DNA of 64,000 bases from Lycium barbarum (lineage: Eukaryota; Streptophyta; Magnoliopsida; Solanales; Solanaceae): positions 92,153,777 to 92,217,776 of the forward strand of contig NC_083338.1 in assembly GCF_019175385.1 (NCBI RefSeq), written 5' to 3'. The notes below the pieces were generated by a model. It did no database searches, had not been told where the DNA came from, and worked only from the letters and a program-made list of their open reading frames with translations. How positions within the stretch are numbered: position 1 is the stretch's first letter; each line of letters begins with the position of its first letter. Below, in pieces: positions 45,479 through 56,422 of the stretch. Made by a program: the position numbers and the translations under genes.

Positions 45479-48400
45479 TGTCACGACCCAACCCCGTAGG
45501 CCATGACTAGTGCCCGATCTGGGCACTCAAACACATTCTAGTATATAGCAGAAGCCGACAAGGCTTTATTTCCAATTTAGATAATCTCCAGAAAAATTTC
45601 GGCAGAGTTTCCTTTGTTTTACGGACTATCCCATATACCCTGCACGCAGAAAATACCAACAAAGGCCACACAGGGCCAACAAAGCAACATTTAAATATAT
45701 GCGGACCGGCCGCCGCGGCGAATGGAATCGCCCAAACACAACATAAGCACACAACTGTACAGAAAGACCCCAACCCACAACCATGTCCACAGACCTCTAA
45801 ACAGACCGACAAAGTCATATGACGGGACAGGGCCCCGCCGTACCCATGAACGAGAATATACATATATAGAAGTGACAGACTATACCAAAAGATGGCTCTG
45901 AATAAAAGAGCGCTCCAAAAATAGCAGAATGAGATCCTAAGCGGACGGATCAGCAAACCTGTCGTCGGTACCTGCGCGGCATGAAAACGCAGCCCCCGAA
46001 GAAAGGGGGTCAGTACGAAATAGGTACTGAATATGTAAAGCCTGAATTACAGAAACAAACCCATAACTGGTGCAGAACATACAGAAAGTAACCGAAAAAT
46101 CCAAAGTATCAGATACATAATTCCAAAACATGCAGAGTGTGTACAGAACATATGTCATATCAAATCCGGCCCCTGCCAAGGGACTCGGCAAACAGAACGT
46201 GGCCACCCTCCCGACGCTGGTGCCACAACACAGAAGAATCAGAATAGGGCATAACCCCGTAGCATAGTATGTCATATCAAATGGCCATAGCAAATCATAT
46301 CAGAACAAGCGGACATGGCACATCATACTCCACAAACCCATGTACGCAAATACCTGCCCCCTCACATCGAGGCACGGCGAACAATGCAGGGGATCACGCT
46401 TGACAACATATCCTGGCCCGGGCTCAGTGTGGGAAACATTGGGGCATCCACGAATGGAGTAGTGAGAGACTAATGCAATTAAAATATCATGAATGTTTCC
46501 ATAGACTCGATGAGGCATATCAAAGACAAACCGATCTAATGAAGTCGGAAGGAATCATAGTAAATGATTTTCGAGTATCAAAACAATTTATCAGACTTAA
46601 TGGAATATTTAAAACGACGTTTATTAGGTAATTAGAATGGTAGTCAAAACATTTCTTTCAAAGACCGCTCGAAAAGAAGACTTAAGTACATTAAGGGCAA
46701 AACCGGGAATAGTGGGCCCACCTCGGAACAAGCAAGGCGGTGGGCTCAAATTATGTATTCTCAGCTTATAGGGTCACCTACGAAGGTTCTACGGGCATTC
46801 TATAACTTTTCATAAAGTTTGGGGAAGGTTTGCAAAATTTTCAAGAAAGCATACAAAAAGGGTTCAATTCTATTGAACGAAAATGTAACAATTTCAGACG
46901 CGGGTTCCGATGAGCAGAATATCCTCCGAGGCGTAAATCTGATCCTAGTACTTCTAGGACATGCCAAAAGAAGACTTGGGATAGCTTTACATACCTTTTG
47001 AGCTTTTTAAGCCTATCCAAGCTCACTCCCCGTTTCGTCGAAAATCTGCAAATGGTCACATTTACCAATTGTAAGTCATAGATGTTACGAATTCAATTCA
47101 ACTCATACTTGTCTACCGAAATTTCGGCAGCACTTCCCCTATACATATAGCACTCCCGAGAATTCAACTCGGCTCAGAATCATCAACAACAACCCAAACA
47201 ACAACATCAACATCAACAACGAACATCAAAAACATAATATGGCACAACTAGTTCTACTTGCCAACAATTGCCATAACCTTCTCTCCAACCCAAACTTTCA
47301 AACTAATATCAATGATTTCACACTCATTATCAATCAAGGTTATCATAGTATAGATTTAGAAACATTTCATATCCTTTCCTCAAGTTATACACACGATATA
47401 CATAATATACAACTTTTCCGCCAAAGTCATAATTCACTCAAAACTTCTAATCTTTAACAAACATATTCATAATATGTTTCTAGCTTCCAACTTCATGAAT
47501 ACTCATCATAATTTGCAACTTAATAACTTCATTTTCATAATGTCGTAAAATCATTCTAAAACGACATAAACTTCTACATTCCATTTCATAACAAACTTAT
47601 ATCGTTTTACTTTCATGTACCTTGCAAACATCACAACAACACTACTAACTTGCTAAACAAAATTGATTCATTCTCATTCTACCAAAGACACCCCACGGCT
47701 ACATCACTATTTTTCAACTTCTATCAAATTCATTCAACTTTCATTTCCAATATGCATTTCACCCCAACCACAACTAGAATATGATATAAATTCAACACAT
47801 TATAATTATACACATACATATATACACGGCCACATGCCTATATACATACCCACTTGGTAAACTTCCATTTTTCCGTACAATCAACTCATTCCCACATACT
47901 ACAACACAAACAAAACTTCATAACACAAGAATAAGGGATAAATTCTTACCTTTTCCTCTAGTCTTCTTCACTTGGACAAATGATCAAATTGATGAACCAA
48001 GGCCTCTTTCTTCCAAACCAACTACACCAAGTTGTAAAGGGACCTTGAATTAGTAGGAATTCAACAAGAAATTAATTTTTGGAGGGAGATTTTTTATGGT
48101 GATTTTCCAAGGCCAAACCCGAACCCCTTTCTCTTGCTCTCTCTTTGTTTTGTTCTTTCTCTTCTAACTTTTCTTGAACCTTCATATGTATATAATAGTC
48201 CCTTAATTAAATGGTCACATGGTATTAACCAAATCATGGGCTTGGGCCATTGGCTTGGCTGGCCACCTACAAAATTTTTGGGCCTCATTTTACTTCTTAT
48301 TTTACAAGCCCAATTGGCTACAAATTTTATTTTTGCAATTCCCGAAGCTAATTTCCGAAATTCCACGTTTTGCCCTTAGCCTTCCTCGACACCTCCATAT

Positions 48401-48516
48401 TAATATTCTTTCATACACAACTCCTATGTCAAATAATAATTAATTATAACCTTATTTCTTACAAGTCAAGGATATCTCCAAATTTTTCCCAACGTGTGAA
48501 AACACGGGATATAACA
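45479..48516 (-). mobile_element. Solo B LTR in the integrase of element D (3038 bp)
   Basis: Begins TGTCACGACCC and ends GGGATATAACA. The flanks TAAGT (45474-45478) and TAATT (48517-48521) are a 5-bp duplication with one later change; the integrase reading resumes directly after it. Stem-loop 45821-45839; AAC-rich microsatellite near 47180-47230; GGCCCA cluster 48236-48315 upstream of a TATA-like box near 48184-48196 in element sense. It carries the TTTCGGCAG motif twice (45593 and 47118). Confidence 0.92.
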
Positions 48517-48910
48517 TAATTAATATGCATTTCATTACAAGTTTTCCCCGTACTCAGCGGAAGCATGATTAAATATGGGTCATAGTTGATAGGCTTACAA
48601 AGTCAGTTCATTTCCTGCCTGTCAGAACTGCTTATTCAGCTGAAGATTATGCGAAGCTCTATCTTAGAGAGATTGTACGACTCCATAGTGTTCCGACGGC
48701 CACTATTTCAGATAGATGGGCGCAGTTCATAGCTAATTTCTGGAGATCTTTTCAGAATGGATTGGGGACTCAGGTGAGTCTTAGTACTGCATTTCATCCG
48801 CTGACAGATGGACAAGCGGAGCGTACTATACAAACACTTGAGGATATGCTGAGAGCTTGTGTGATTGACTTCCGAGGTAGCTGGGATGATCATTTGCCTC
48901 TTATTGAGTC
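48517..48910 (+). pseudogene. Element D integrase catalytic core (broken)
   Basis: Reads INMHFITSFPRTQRKHD, then a stop, then [31 protein letters not shown] and STAFHPLTDGQAERTIQTLEDML, followed by SWDDHLPLIESVYN. The second Asp (ISDRW) and the Glu (QAERT) of the D-D-E triad are present. The first Asp is His (MHFIT versus MDFIT in B). The sequence stops matching integrase at about 48910, so the rest of D, including chromodomain and 3' LTR, is gone or displaced. Confidence 0.9.
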
Positions 48911-49039
48911 TGTATATAATCCATTTTTATGAATAGGATATTTCGTTTTTGAAAAAAAAGAAGTACTTTCATTATTATTCATAGGTAATAAACAAGAGTT
49001 TTTATTAATGCCGTTTTTACCCCATAGAGATATTGAATA
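48911..49039. other. Short AT-rich filler between D and C+, origin unknown
   Basis: About 130 bp that match neither integrase nor any LTR here. It has a short plus-strand frame after ATGAATAGGATATTTCG and looks organelle-like in composition, but I cannot place it. Confidence 0.4.
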
Positions 49040-49393
49040 TGTTACACCCCGGAAATTCCGTATGTGTTGCCTTGTGGATAGGCTAATGTGAGCATAAGGT
49101 GATTATGAAATCCCTACGAGGTTAAGGGAAGGATTAGATAGTTTGAGGTTCATACAATAAGATTTCGAAGTTCTATGAATATGTGAAGTTTAGTTGTTTA
49201 AAGGAGCAAAACGTAAGTCGTGTTCGGAAAGGGTTCCACTATGATTGAGCTAATGTTTATGTTGTGATGTTTTTACGGCTGATATAGAGCCTATTGTATG
49301 GTTAATGAAGTATTATACAAGTATTAATAAGGTTGTATACGGATTGGAGATCGAACGAAACGACGAGAACAACTTCGGAAAAACGGTGAGTTA

Positions 49394-49632
49394 CACGACC
49401 ACATTATACGGCCCGTGGAATGTTATACGGACCGTATAATGGTCCGTATAACCCGACAGCATCAAAGTGTTCCATGGTGGTGAACCACAGACACTTATAC
49501 GGACCGTATAATGTTATACGAACCGTATATGTTGTCCGTATAACTCCCACCAGGGAGTTGGTTTGCTGGTTAGTAAACCACGACCGATTATACGGTCTGT
49601 ACAATATTGTACGGACCACATAATTGCCCGTG
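49394..49632 (+). promoter_or_regulatory. Paired palindromes upstream of TATA in C+ LTR
   Basis: Pairs with centres 49412/49431, 49503/49522 and 49596/49615, all 19 bp apart, plus one extra palindrome centred at 49443. The last centre is 59 bp from the TATAAATA box at 49674. Confidence 0.7.
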
Positions 49633-49673
49633 GAAGTCCCGACGGGCTGATTTTCAATGCTTGTATAAATAGA

Positions 49674-49681
49674 TGCCTTGG
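49674..49681 (+). promoter_or_regulatory. TATA box of C+ LTR
   Basis: TATAAATA. The downstream leader to about 49915 is like the leader in the other LTRs, ending in CATCTAAGGTAAG, which resembles a splice donor. Confidence 0.7.
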
Positions 49682-50831
49682 GTTCTTTTACTTCATTTTT
49701 CATATTCTACAAGTGTTGAGAGCTCAAAAACCCTTCTCTAAGCATATTCCACTCAAGTCCAAGAGAACACAACAATCAAAGACGAAAATCAAGTGTCTAT
49801 GTGCTAGAAAGCTTCCAAGGGTTAGAGGACCACAACAAATTTCCATTGGAGGAGAACTAGGGTTTGGTTCAAGCAAAGTATATCCACTTAAGATTCATTC
49901 CCTCACCATCTAAGGTAAGTTTTATGATATTTCCATGTTTTTTAAGGTGTTTGAAAGTTGAAACACTTGGATTCTAAAAGGATATAGAAAATGGGTCTTG
50001 AATGTGAGAATAGTGATGTTTTTGAGTAGTAGTTTGAATTGAGTCATGATTCTTGATGTGTTGTGATATGGATACGTTGTAAATAATGTTAAGAACATGG
50101 GATAGGAATTGTATATGAACGAATGTAATCGTGTGTTATGACCATGGATATGGATGACTTGAAGTGAATTGAGAAATATGGATAATGTTGAATGAATAAG
50201 GACTATTGTTATAATATTGTGAATGTATTGTTGACGTTAGGGAGTTGATATATGGTATGGAGGAATGTCGTATAAATAAAGGGGATGCTGTCCAATTTTC
50301 TCTAGCCTTAGTCATGTATGCTAGCTATCGGTTTTCTAATTATAGTATAGCTCTAATGAAGGTAGAAACGTGAGCATTGGAGGAGAACGTGGAAGTGATA
50401 AACTAGTTGAACGGAAAGGTATGTAAGGCTAACCTTCTTTCCTAAGGCATGGTTCTTTGGCCAATCATTTAAATCTTCTATAAGTCTATGATGTCCTTGA
50501 AATGATTCTATTTTCCGAGCTATTAAGCTCATGATTCTCGATGTGTTACGATTGTACTAAGTTCCTCATATGACGAGTAAGCCTATAAAGATAGATGTAA
50601 TGAATGACAATAATACTGACAATGATGTTGATGACGACTATAATTGTAATGACGCTGACGATAACGATGACGATGACGATCATGATAGTCATGATAATAG
50701 TAAAGATGCTTATGAGCTATTATGTATAAGTATCTATGTATGACTATTATGGAACCCCGGGCTTATAAGACCGGGTAGAATGTGTATATATTTATGTAAC
50801 GCGCGCACACCTCTACAGTTGGTACGGATAA

Positions 50832-51056
50832 CCCTGAAGCCTTGGTAGGGCCAGGTAGATATAGCCCTGAAGCCTTGGTAGGGCTAGGTAGATATAGCCC
50901 TGAAGCCTTGGTAAGTCCAGGTATGTGTAACCCTGAAGCCTTGGTAAGGCCAGGTATGTGTAACCCTGAAGCCTTGGTAGGGCCAGGTAGATATAGCCCT
51001 GAGCCTTGGTAGGGCCAGGTATGTGTAACCCTGAAGCCTTGGTTGGCCAGGTATAT
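50832..51056 (+). repeat. 33-bp tandem repeat, about 7 copies
   Basis: Unit CCCTGAAGCCTTGGTAGG... of 33 bp; units start at 50832, 50865, 50898, 50931, 50964, 50997 (32 bp) and 51029 (partial). Two end variants alternate (AGATATAG and ATGTGTAA). The other C LTRs (near 32560 and 60930) have this sequence only about once or twice, so it expanded in this copy. Confidence 0.92.
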
Positions 51057-51541
51057 CTATGATATAAATATGTATATGATATGGATACGTGTATGGTATG
51101 TAAAAGAGTATGAATACGGTCGTGATACGAATAGGAATAAGAATAGGCATATGAATACGATTATGGATACGAAATGTAAATGAGTACGGATACGAACACG
51201 GAAATGGTTATGGATGTATGTACACAACCTCGAATTAGAAATGGAAAGTCCTTATGACAAGCAAGTAAGTGCTTATGACGATGATTCTACTTTCTCCCAT
51301 CTTATGATATTTCTTATGTTGCTTATTATACTTCTATGTTGATATTGATCATGCTTTACATACTCAGTACATTCTTCGTACTGACGTCCTTTTGTTTGTG
51401 GATGTTGCGTCATGCCCACAGGTGCTCAGGGAGACAGACTTGATCCGTAGCTACATTCTCAGGGACTACATAGTAGAGCTCCATTTCATTCGGAGCTACA
51501 GTTTTTGGTATTGTTTTTTTTGTGTACATAATTATGGGCGT

Positions 51542-51560
51542 AGCGGGGTCCTGTACCGCC
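51542..51560 (+). other. Conserved LTR stem-loop, C+ copy
   Basis: AGCGGG, loop GTCCTGT, ACCGCC (one mismatch). The other C copies (32016-32034, 52762-52780) have a perfect AGCGGG / CCCGCT stem. Confidence 0.65.
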
Positions 51561-51870
51561 TATATGATATGACATACTCTTCTTAGAGGCTCGTATACAT
51601 GTGTATATAGTTAGATGTGTTGGCCTTGTCGGCCTATATTTTGTATATCATTTTGTTAGCCTCGTCGGCTTATATACATTGATATGGGCATAAATGCCAA
51701 TGATGATATAAAGGCATTATTGTCCAAAGGGACTAGTATGATTGATGAGTAGACATGTATGTTTTATTATGTGGCTCACCTAGAGGTAAGTGTAAAGGTA
51801 CGCTAAGGGGTGCCCGGGTGGGCTAGCACCGGGTGCTCGTCACGGCCCTCCGGTTGGGTCGTGACTAAAG

Positions 51871-51882
51871 TGCTATCAGAGC
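51871..51882 (+). other. Primer binding site of C+, one mismatch
   Basis: TGCTATCAGAGC, 4 bp after the LTR end. Confidence 0.85.
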
Positions 51883-52072
51883 AGTTCTATCCTAGGGTGT
51901 GTCTATGAGCCGTGTCCTGTATAGTCTTGGTTATGGGTGTGTTGCGCGCCACACTTATAAACAAGAGGATGCGGGCATTTTAGGAATGATTGACCTTTCT
52001 TCATAACATCGTGCGATAGAGCTATGATATAAGAACTTCCTTCTCCTTAACCGTGTGTTGTGTATTTCAGAG

Positions 52073-52456
52073 ACGCCTATAAAGAGAAAGACTACGACAG
52101 CCCAAAAAGGCAAGACAGCGGCAGAAAAGCGGGCTGAAAGAGCATCGCCAACAGTTGTAGAGGGAAGTGAGTCCCAGAATGCGGCTCAATCTCAGTCCTT
52201 CCAGACAGTTCCTATTTCTTAGGAGAGTGAGGGAGCCTCAGCTCCAGCTCCAGCACCTCCTGCCCCTCCACCGGATGCTTTGGGCCAAGACTTAAAAGAG
52301 GCCATTCATTTGCTTACTCAATTGGTTGCTGCCTAGACTCAGCGGCAAAGTATACGGCAAGGCGATAGGGCTGTTAGTGCAAGGGCCCGTGACTTCATTA
52401 GCTTGAATCCTCCGGAATTCTTTGGATCAAAGCCGGATGAGGACCCTCAGGACTTT
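52073..52456 (+). pseudogene. C+ gag, N-terminal part (broken)
   Basis: The position of the start codon reads ACG (52073), so translation would not begin normally. The frame then gives PIKRKTTTAQKGKTAAEKRA, a TAG, a Pro/Ala-rich stretch, AIHLLTQLVAA, another TAG and the capsid core start (ARDFISLNPPEFFGSKPDED). It is cut after the Asp-Phe codons at 52456 by the nested C LTR and resumes in register at 62604. Confidence 0.9.
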
Positions 52457-52761
52457 TGTCACGACCCGACTAAGGGACCGCGACGAGCACCCAGTGCTAT
52501 CCCACCCGGGCACCCCTTGACATACTTTCACATAACATCTAGGTGAGCCATGAATCAAATCATGCATTCTAGTCATCCATCATACTAGACCCATTGGACG
52601 ACAACATTTCTTATATCAACATAGGCATCTATGCCACATCAATGTACATGGGCCGACGAGGCCAACAAAATGGTATACAAAATATAGGCCGACAAGGCCA
52701 AACACATCTAACCACATACACATGTCTACGAGCCTCTAAGAAGAGTATAACATATCACATA

Positions 52762-52780
52762 AGCGGGACAGGACCCCGCT
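52762..52780 (-). other. Conserved LTR stem-loop, solo C LTR
   Basis: Element-sense AGCGGGGTCCTGTCCCGCT: a perfect 6-bp stem around GTCCTGT. Confidence 0.75.
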
Positions 52781-53071
52781 ATGCCCATAATTATGTACAC
52801 AAAAGAATAATTACCCAAAAGCTATGGCTCCGAAGGAAATGGAGCCTTGCTATGTAGTCTCTGAGAATGTAGCTATGGATCGAGCCTGTCTCCCTGTGCA
52901 CCTGCGGGCATGACGTAGCGTCCTGATGTGGCGTGATTTTACGCCACAATCGATGCTTTTTGGCTATAAGTTTTACTTGTTTTTAAGCAAGCCTATGTGA
53001 TTTTACGTGGTTTTTTAGTTTTTTCAGGTAAAGGAACAGATTCGGCATAACAACAGTTGAAGTGCAGAACC

Positions 53072-53410
53072 AAGTCGTAATTGCAGTTTGCGGTCCGTAT
53101 TCTACAATACGGGTCGTATTCCATGGTCGTATTAAAGGATCTTAGAAACAGAAAGTCAAGCTGCGAAGATGGTGATTTACGAGCTAAGTTTACGGACCAT
53201 ATTTTAGTTTACGGTCCGTATTCCATCACGTATTTAATCATTCAAGCATCTGGCAGAAAGTCTGAGTTTTGGCAAAGTGAAATATGATCATGCAGTTTAC
53301 GGACCGTAAACCACTTTACGGTCCGTATTTCAAGAGAAACGACTGAAGGACGATTGGGTCGTGAATTGACTTTACGGTTCGTAAACCAGTTTACGGACCG
53401 TATTTCGTGA
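53072..53410 (+). promoter_or_regulatory. Four palindrome pairs in the Athila-type 5' LTR
   Basis: Centres at 53094/53113, 53196/53215, 53303/53322 and 53378/53397, every pair 19 bp apart. The last centre is 60 bp from the TATA box. The 3' LTR repeats this at 59284-59622 with a few more mismatches. Confidence 0.72.
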
Positions 53411-53456
53411 TGACGGGACCAAAGTGCAAATCTGTAACCTTTGTATTTCCAAAACT

Positions 53457-53464
53457 TATAAATA
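53457..53464 (+). promoter_or_regulatory. TATA box of element E 5' LTR
   Basis: TATAAATA in the context ACTTATAAATAG; the same box is in the 3' LTR at 59669-59676. Confidence 0.7.
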
Positions 53465-54333
53465 GTCATTGTAGGGTTTTAATGGTTACGAGTTATTATA
53501 TTTTTGTCTCTTGACTTAGAACATTAAATACTCTCTAGTTTTTGAAGATTCAAACATCAATTCAAGTATTATCAATTCCTCTTTTATTCCAAAGTAAGCA
53601 AATTATGAATTCTTCAATTTCTTATTTCTTGTTCTTTGCCATGAGTAGCTATATTCCCTTACTAGGGTTGTGAACCCAATGATGAGTGTTTTGTGATTGG
53701 GTTTGTGATTGATATACAAATAATGGATTATTAGGGTTTAGTTATTCTTCATTCTTCATTCATAATTAATGGTTGCAAACATTGCTTAAAGCCATAAACC
53801 CTAATTTATTTTGGAAAATAATTAGGGTTGGTAAGAATAATTAACAAGAACTCAAAGCTTTAAACTTTGTTTAATAAATTCACTTAGGAATAAGAAGAAT
53901 TTACTTGGCATGATTAATCGTTCTTCATAGTCACTTTCTTATATTTGGGAAAATCATAGAAAGACATAATCTTTATTTATTGGGAAATAGTAGAGATTCA
54001 CATAGAGATTAAGTGCATTCATATAATGATCCATTACAAGTATATCAAGATCAATACCCATGATCATACACTCTATCTAACGGGGACACAACCTTAGTTT
54101 CTTTTACCATAAATTTCCACCAAAGCAATAGTTTAGAAATTAGTTATAGAAAAAACCATTTTTTACCAAAATAATCGGATTAAGACATTAGACCTAGAAA
54201 TTAGCATCTACGACTTTAGTAACCTTTTCACACCATATTCCCTGTGGGATTCGACCCCAACCTCGTTGGGTTACTATATTTGACAACGTCCGTGTTATAC
54301 CATTAATATGTGTAATTTGAGCGTATCAAATTT

Positions 54334-54351
54334 TGGCGCCGTTGCCGGGGA
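54334..54351 (+). other. Primer binding site of element E (tRNA-Asp)
   Basis: TGGCGCCGTTGCCGGGGA, complementary to the 3' end of plant tRNA-Asp, 5 bp after the LTR. Characteristic of the Athila/Tat branch. Confidence 0.95.
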
Positions 54352-54448
54352 ATACGGTTTTGAAATTACTAAGTAGTGTTTGCTTTGATTAAAGTATTTT
54401 GCTTATTCCATCACACCTTGTTTGCTACTCTGTGTAAACCAGGTGAAC

Positions 54449-56422
54449 ATGAATCAAAATCAGCAAAATCAGCGTGCTGGTAATCAGGTGAATCGATTGA
54501 ACAATCAGGCGAATGAATATGATGATGAGAACATTTTTGCTAAACTTGTTCAAGAGGAGGACTATGCATCTGCTATTGTTCAACCTCGAGCTGGAGCTGC
54601 TACAGTGAAAATTGACTCATCTCTCTACCAGCTGTTGAAGCTTTAGGGATACTTTTGGAACTCTACCGAGAATGACCCTCAACGTCATTTGCAGAATTTT
54701 GTGGATGTGTGAGCTAATCACATCAAGAACAATGTTCCACAGGATGCTATTCGGTTGAGGTTATTCAAATATTCCTTAGCTGGAGAGGCAAGAACATGGT
54801 TCGAGAAGCTGCCCCGAAATTCGATTACTTCATGGGCAGAGATGGTAGCTGGTTTTCTTACAAAGTGGTACCCCCCTAGCAAGAAGGCTAAGATTCGCGA
54901 CAAGATATATGAATTCAAGCAGCGACTGGGGGAACAACTATATGAAGCCTGGGAGAGGTTCAAGGAGTACTTGTAGAAGAGCCCGAATCATGGTTTTCCG
55001 GAAAATATATTGATGGAGAAGTTCTACCGAGGGTTAGATCCAGTAACATAGTCAGTAGCTAACAATGTAGCTAATGGTTGTTTTATGAACAAGACCTTTC
55101 GACGAGTGACCAACATACTTAACAAGCTGACAACTCATAATCAGGCTTGGCACTCAAACAATGCTGATGTGGCACCGTATGGTAGTGCCATGATCCAGAA
55201 TATAGTGAAGGAGAATCAAGACACCCAGCAAACATTGGCAGAACTGGCAACAAATATTTCCTTACTGACAAAGAAGTTTGATGAATCTCAAATCAAGAAG
55301 GTAAATGCTTGTGAGGATGATGCAGTTTTTCCTAAAGGGATGTACCATGCTCAAGAGGGTCCGTTCCTTGATGGGCCACCTATGCAGGTTGAAGATGAAA
55401 ATTATGTTAATAACTCTCAAGGGGGTTATCAAAGACAGAATTACCAAGGAGGCTATCAGAATCAGAACCAGAATCAATGGAGACCTCAGCAAGGTCAAGG
55501 TGCTTAAAACAACTCTAGGAACTACAACAATAACTATGGTGGTGCGAACCAAGGGAGCTACAACAACAGCAACAATTTTGGGAACAAGAGTTCCAACCCT
55601 TATATACCACCGAAAGGGCAGTCAACAGAGCAGGGTAGTTCGAAAGTTGAAGCAATGCTTGAGAAGATTCTGGCCAATCAATCTAAGTCAGAAAGGACTT
55701 TATCTGGGCTGACAGAAACAGTGGGTTCCTATACAGCGGCTATTCAGAAGATTGAGTCGCAGATGAGGGATATTTCTAGAGAGCAGCACCCTCCAAAGAA
55801 GAGAGGACTTCCAAGTGACACTATTCCAAATCCCAAAAATGGGGGAGGCGGTATAGAACGTGTTTTTGCCATCACTACTAGAAGTGGTAAAATAATACAG
55901 GGGGCTGCTGAGAAGGTGATTGATCTTGAGACGATAGAGGAGGAGAATGAGGTGCAGTCTGAAGCACCCATTATTGCTGATGAGATTCCTACTGACAAGA
56001 AGGTTGCTGATATTCCAGAGATAGAGAGGGAAGCTGATAACACAAGAAAGCAGCCTGTAAAAGGGGCTCTCCGCCCTTTGACACATCTTTTCAAATCTAA
56101 ACCTCCCTTTCCTCAGAGGTTGGTAAAGAAGAAGGAAGATGCTATGTTTGAGAAGTTTTATGATCAGCTGAAGCAGTTATCTCTGAATTTTCCTTTCTTG
56201 GAAGCTGCCAAGGAGATGCCCGATTTTGCGAAATATTTGAAGGATTTGCTGACCAAGAAGAAAACGGTGCAGTATGAGACCGTGAGTTTGAATCACACTG
56301 TGAGTTCTATCATTTCAACTACAACTGTGCAGAAAAAAGGAGATCTTGGGGCATTCACCATTCCTTGTTCTATTGGGCACCATGATTTTGCTCGTGCTTT
56401 GTGTGATATGGGGCGAGTATAA
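54449..56422 (+). pseudogene. Element E gag and protease start (broken)
   Basis: Starts at ATG 54449 (MNQNQQNQRAGNQVNRLNNQ). The same frame continues to 56422 with stops at about 54644, 54711, 54974, 55049 and 55505. The Athila gag core is readable (RLFKYSLAGEARTWFEKLP, then YPPSKKAKIRDKIYEFKQ), followed by a Gln/Asn/Gly-rich linker (GGYQRQNYQGGYQNQNQNQW) and the pre-protease region FAITTRSGKIIQG. At the protease active site (ALCDMG, 56396-56413) one base is missing and the frame is lost. Confidence 0.88.

Larger units (their letters stand above)
49040..51866 (+). mobile_element. 5' LTR of element C+ (2827 bp)
   Basis: Begins TGTTACACCCCGG. The end reads GGGTCGTGACT where CA is expected, so the terminal dinucleotide is mutated. 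Contains palindromes (49394-49632), a TATAAATA box (49674-49681), a GAY-rich trinucleotide stretch (about 50633-50700), a 33-bp tandem repeat (50832-51056) and the stem-loop (51542-51560, one mismatch). Confidence 0.9.
52924..54328 (+). mobile_element. 5' LTR of element E (1405 bp)
   Basis: TG...CA ends. Contains four palindrome pairs (53072-53410), a TATAAATA box (53457-53464), and downstream a roughly 850-bp AT-rich leader with AACCCTAA-like segments. No coding capacity. Confidence 0.93.

Noticed and set aside
50633..50700. GAY-rich stretch as an acidic coding repeat
   Set aside because: Imperfect trinucleotide microsatellite in a non-coding LTR, with equivalents near 32730 and 61100.
50884..51150. 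Minus-strand frame with an 11-residue periodic peptide
   Set aside because: Simple result of the 33-bp DNA repeat (33 is divisible by 3). No independent evidence of coding.
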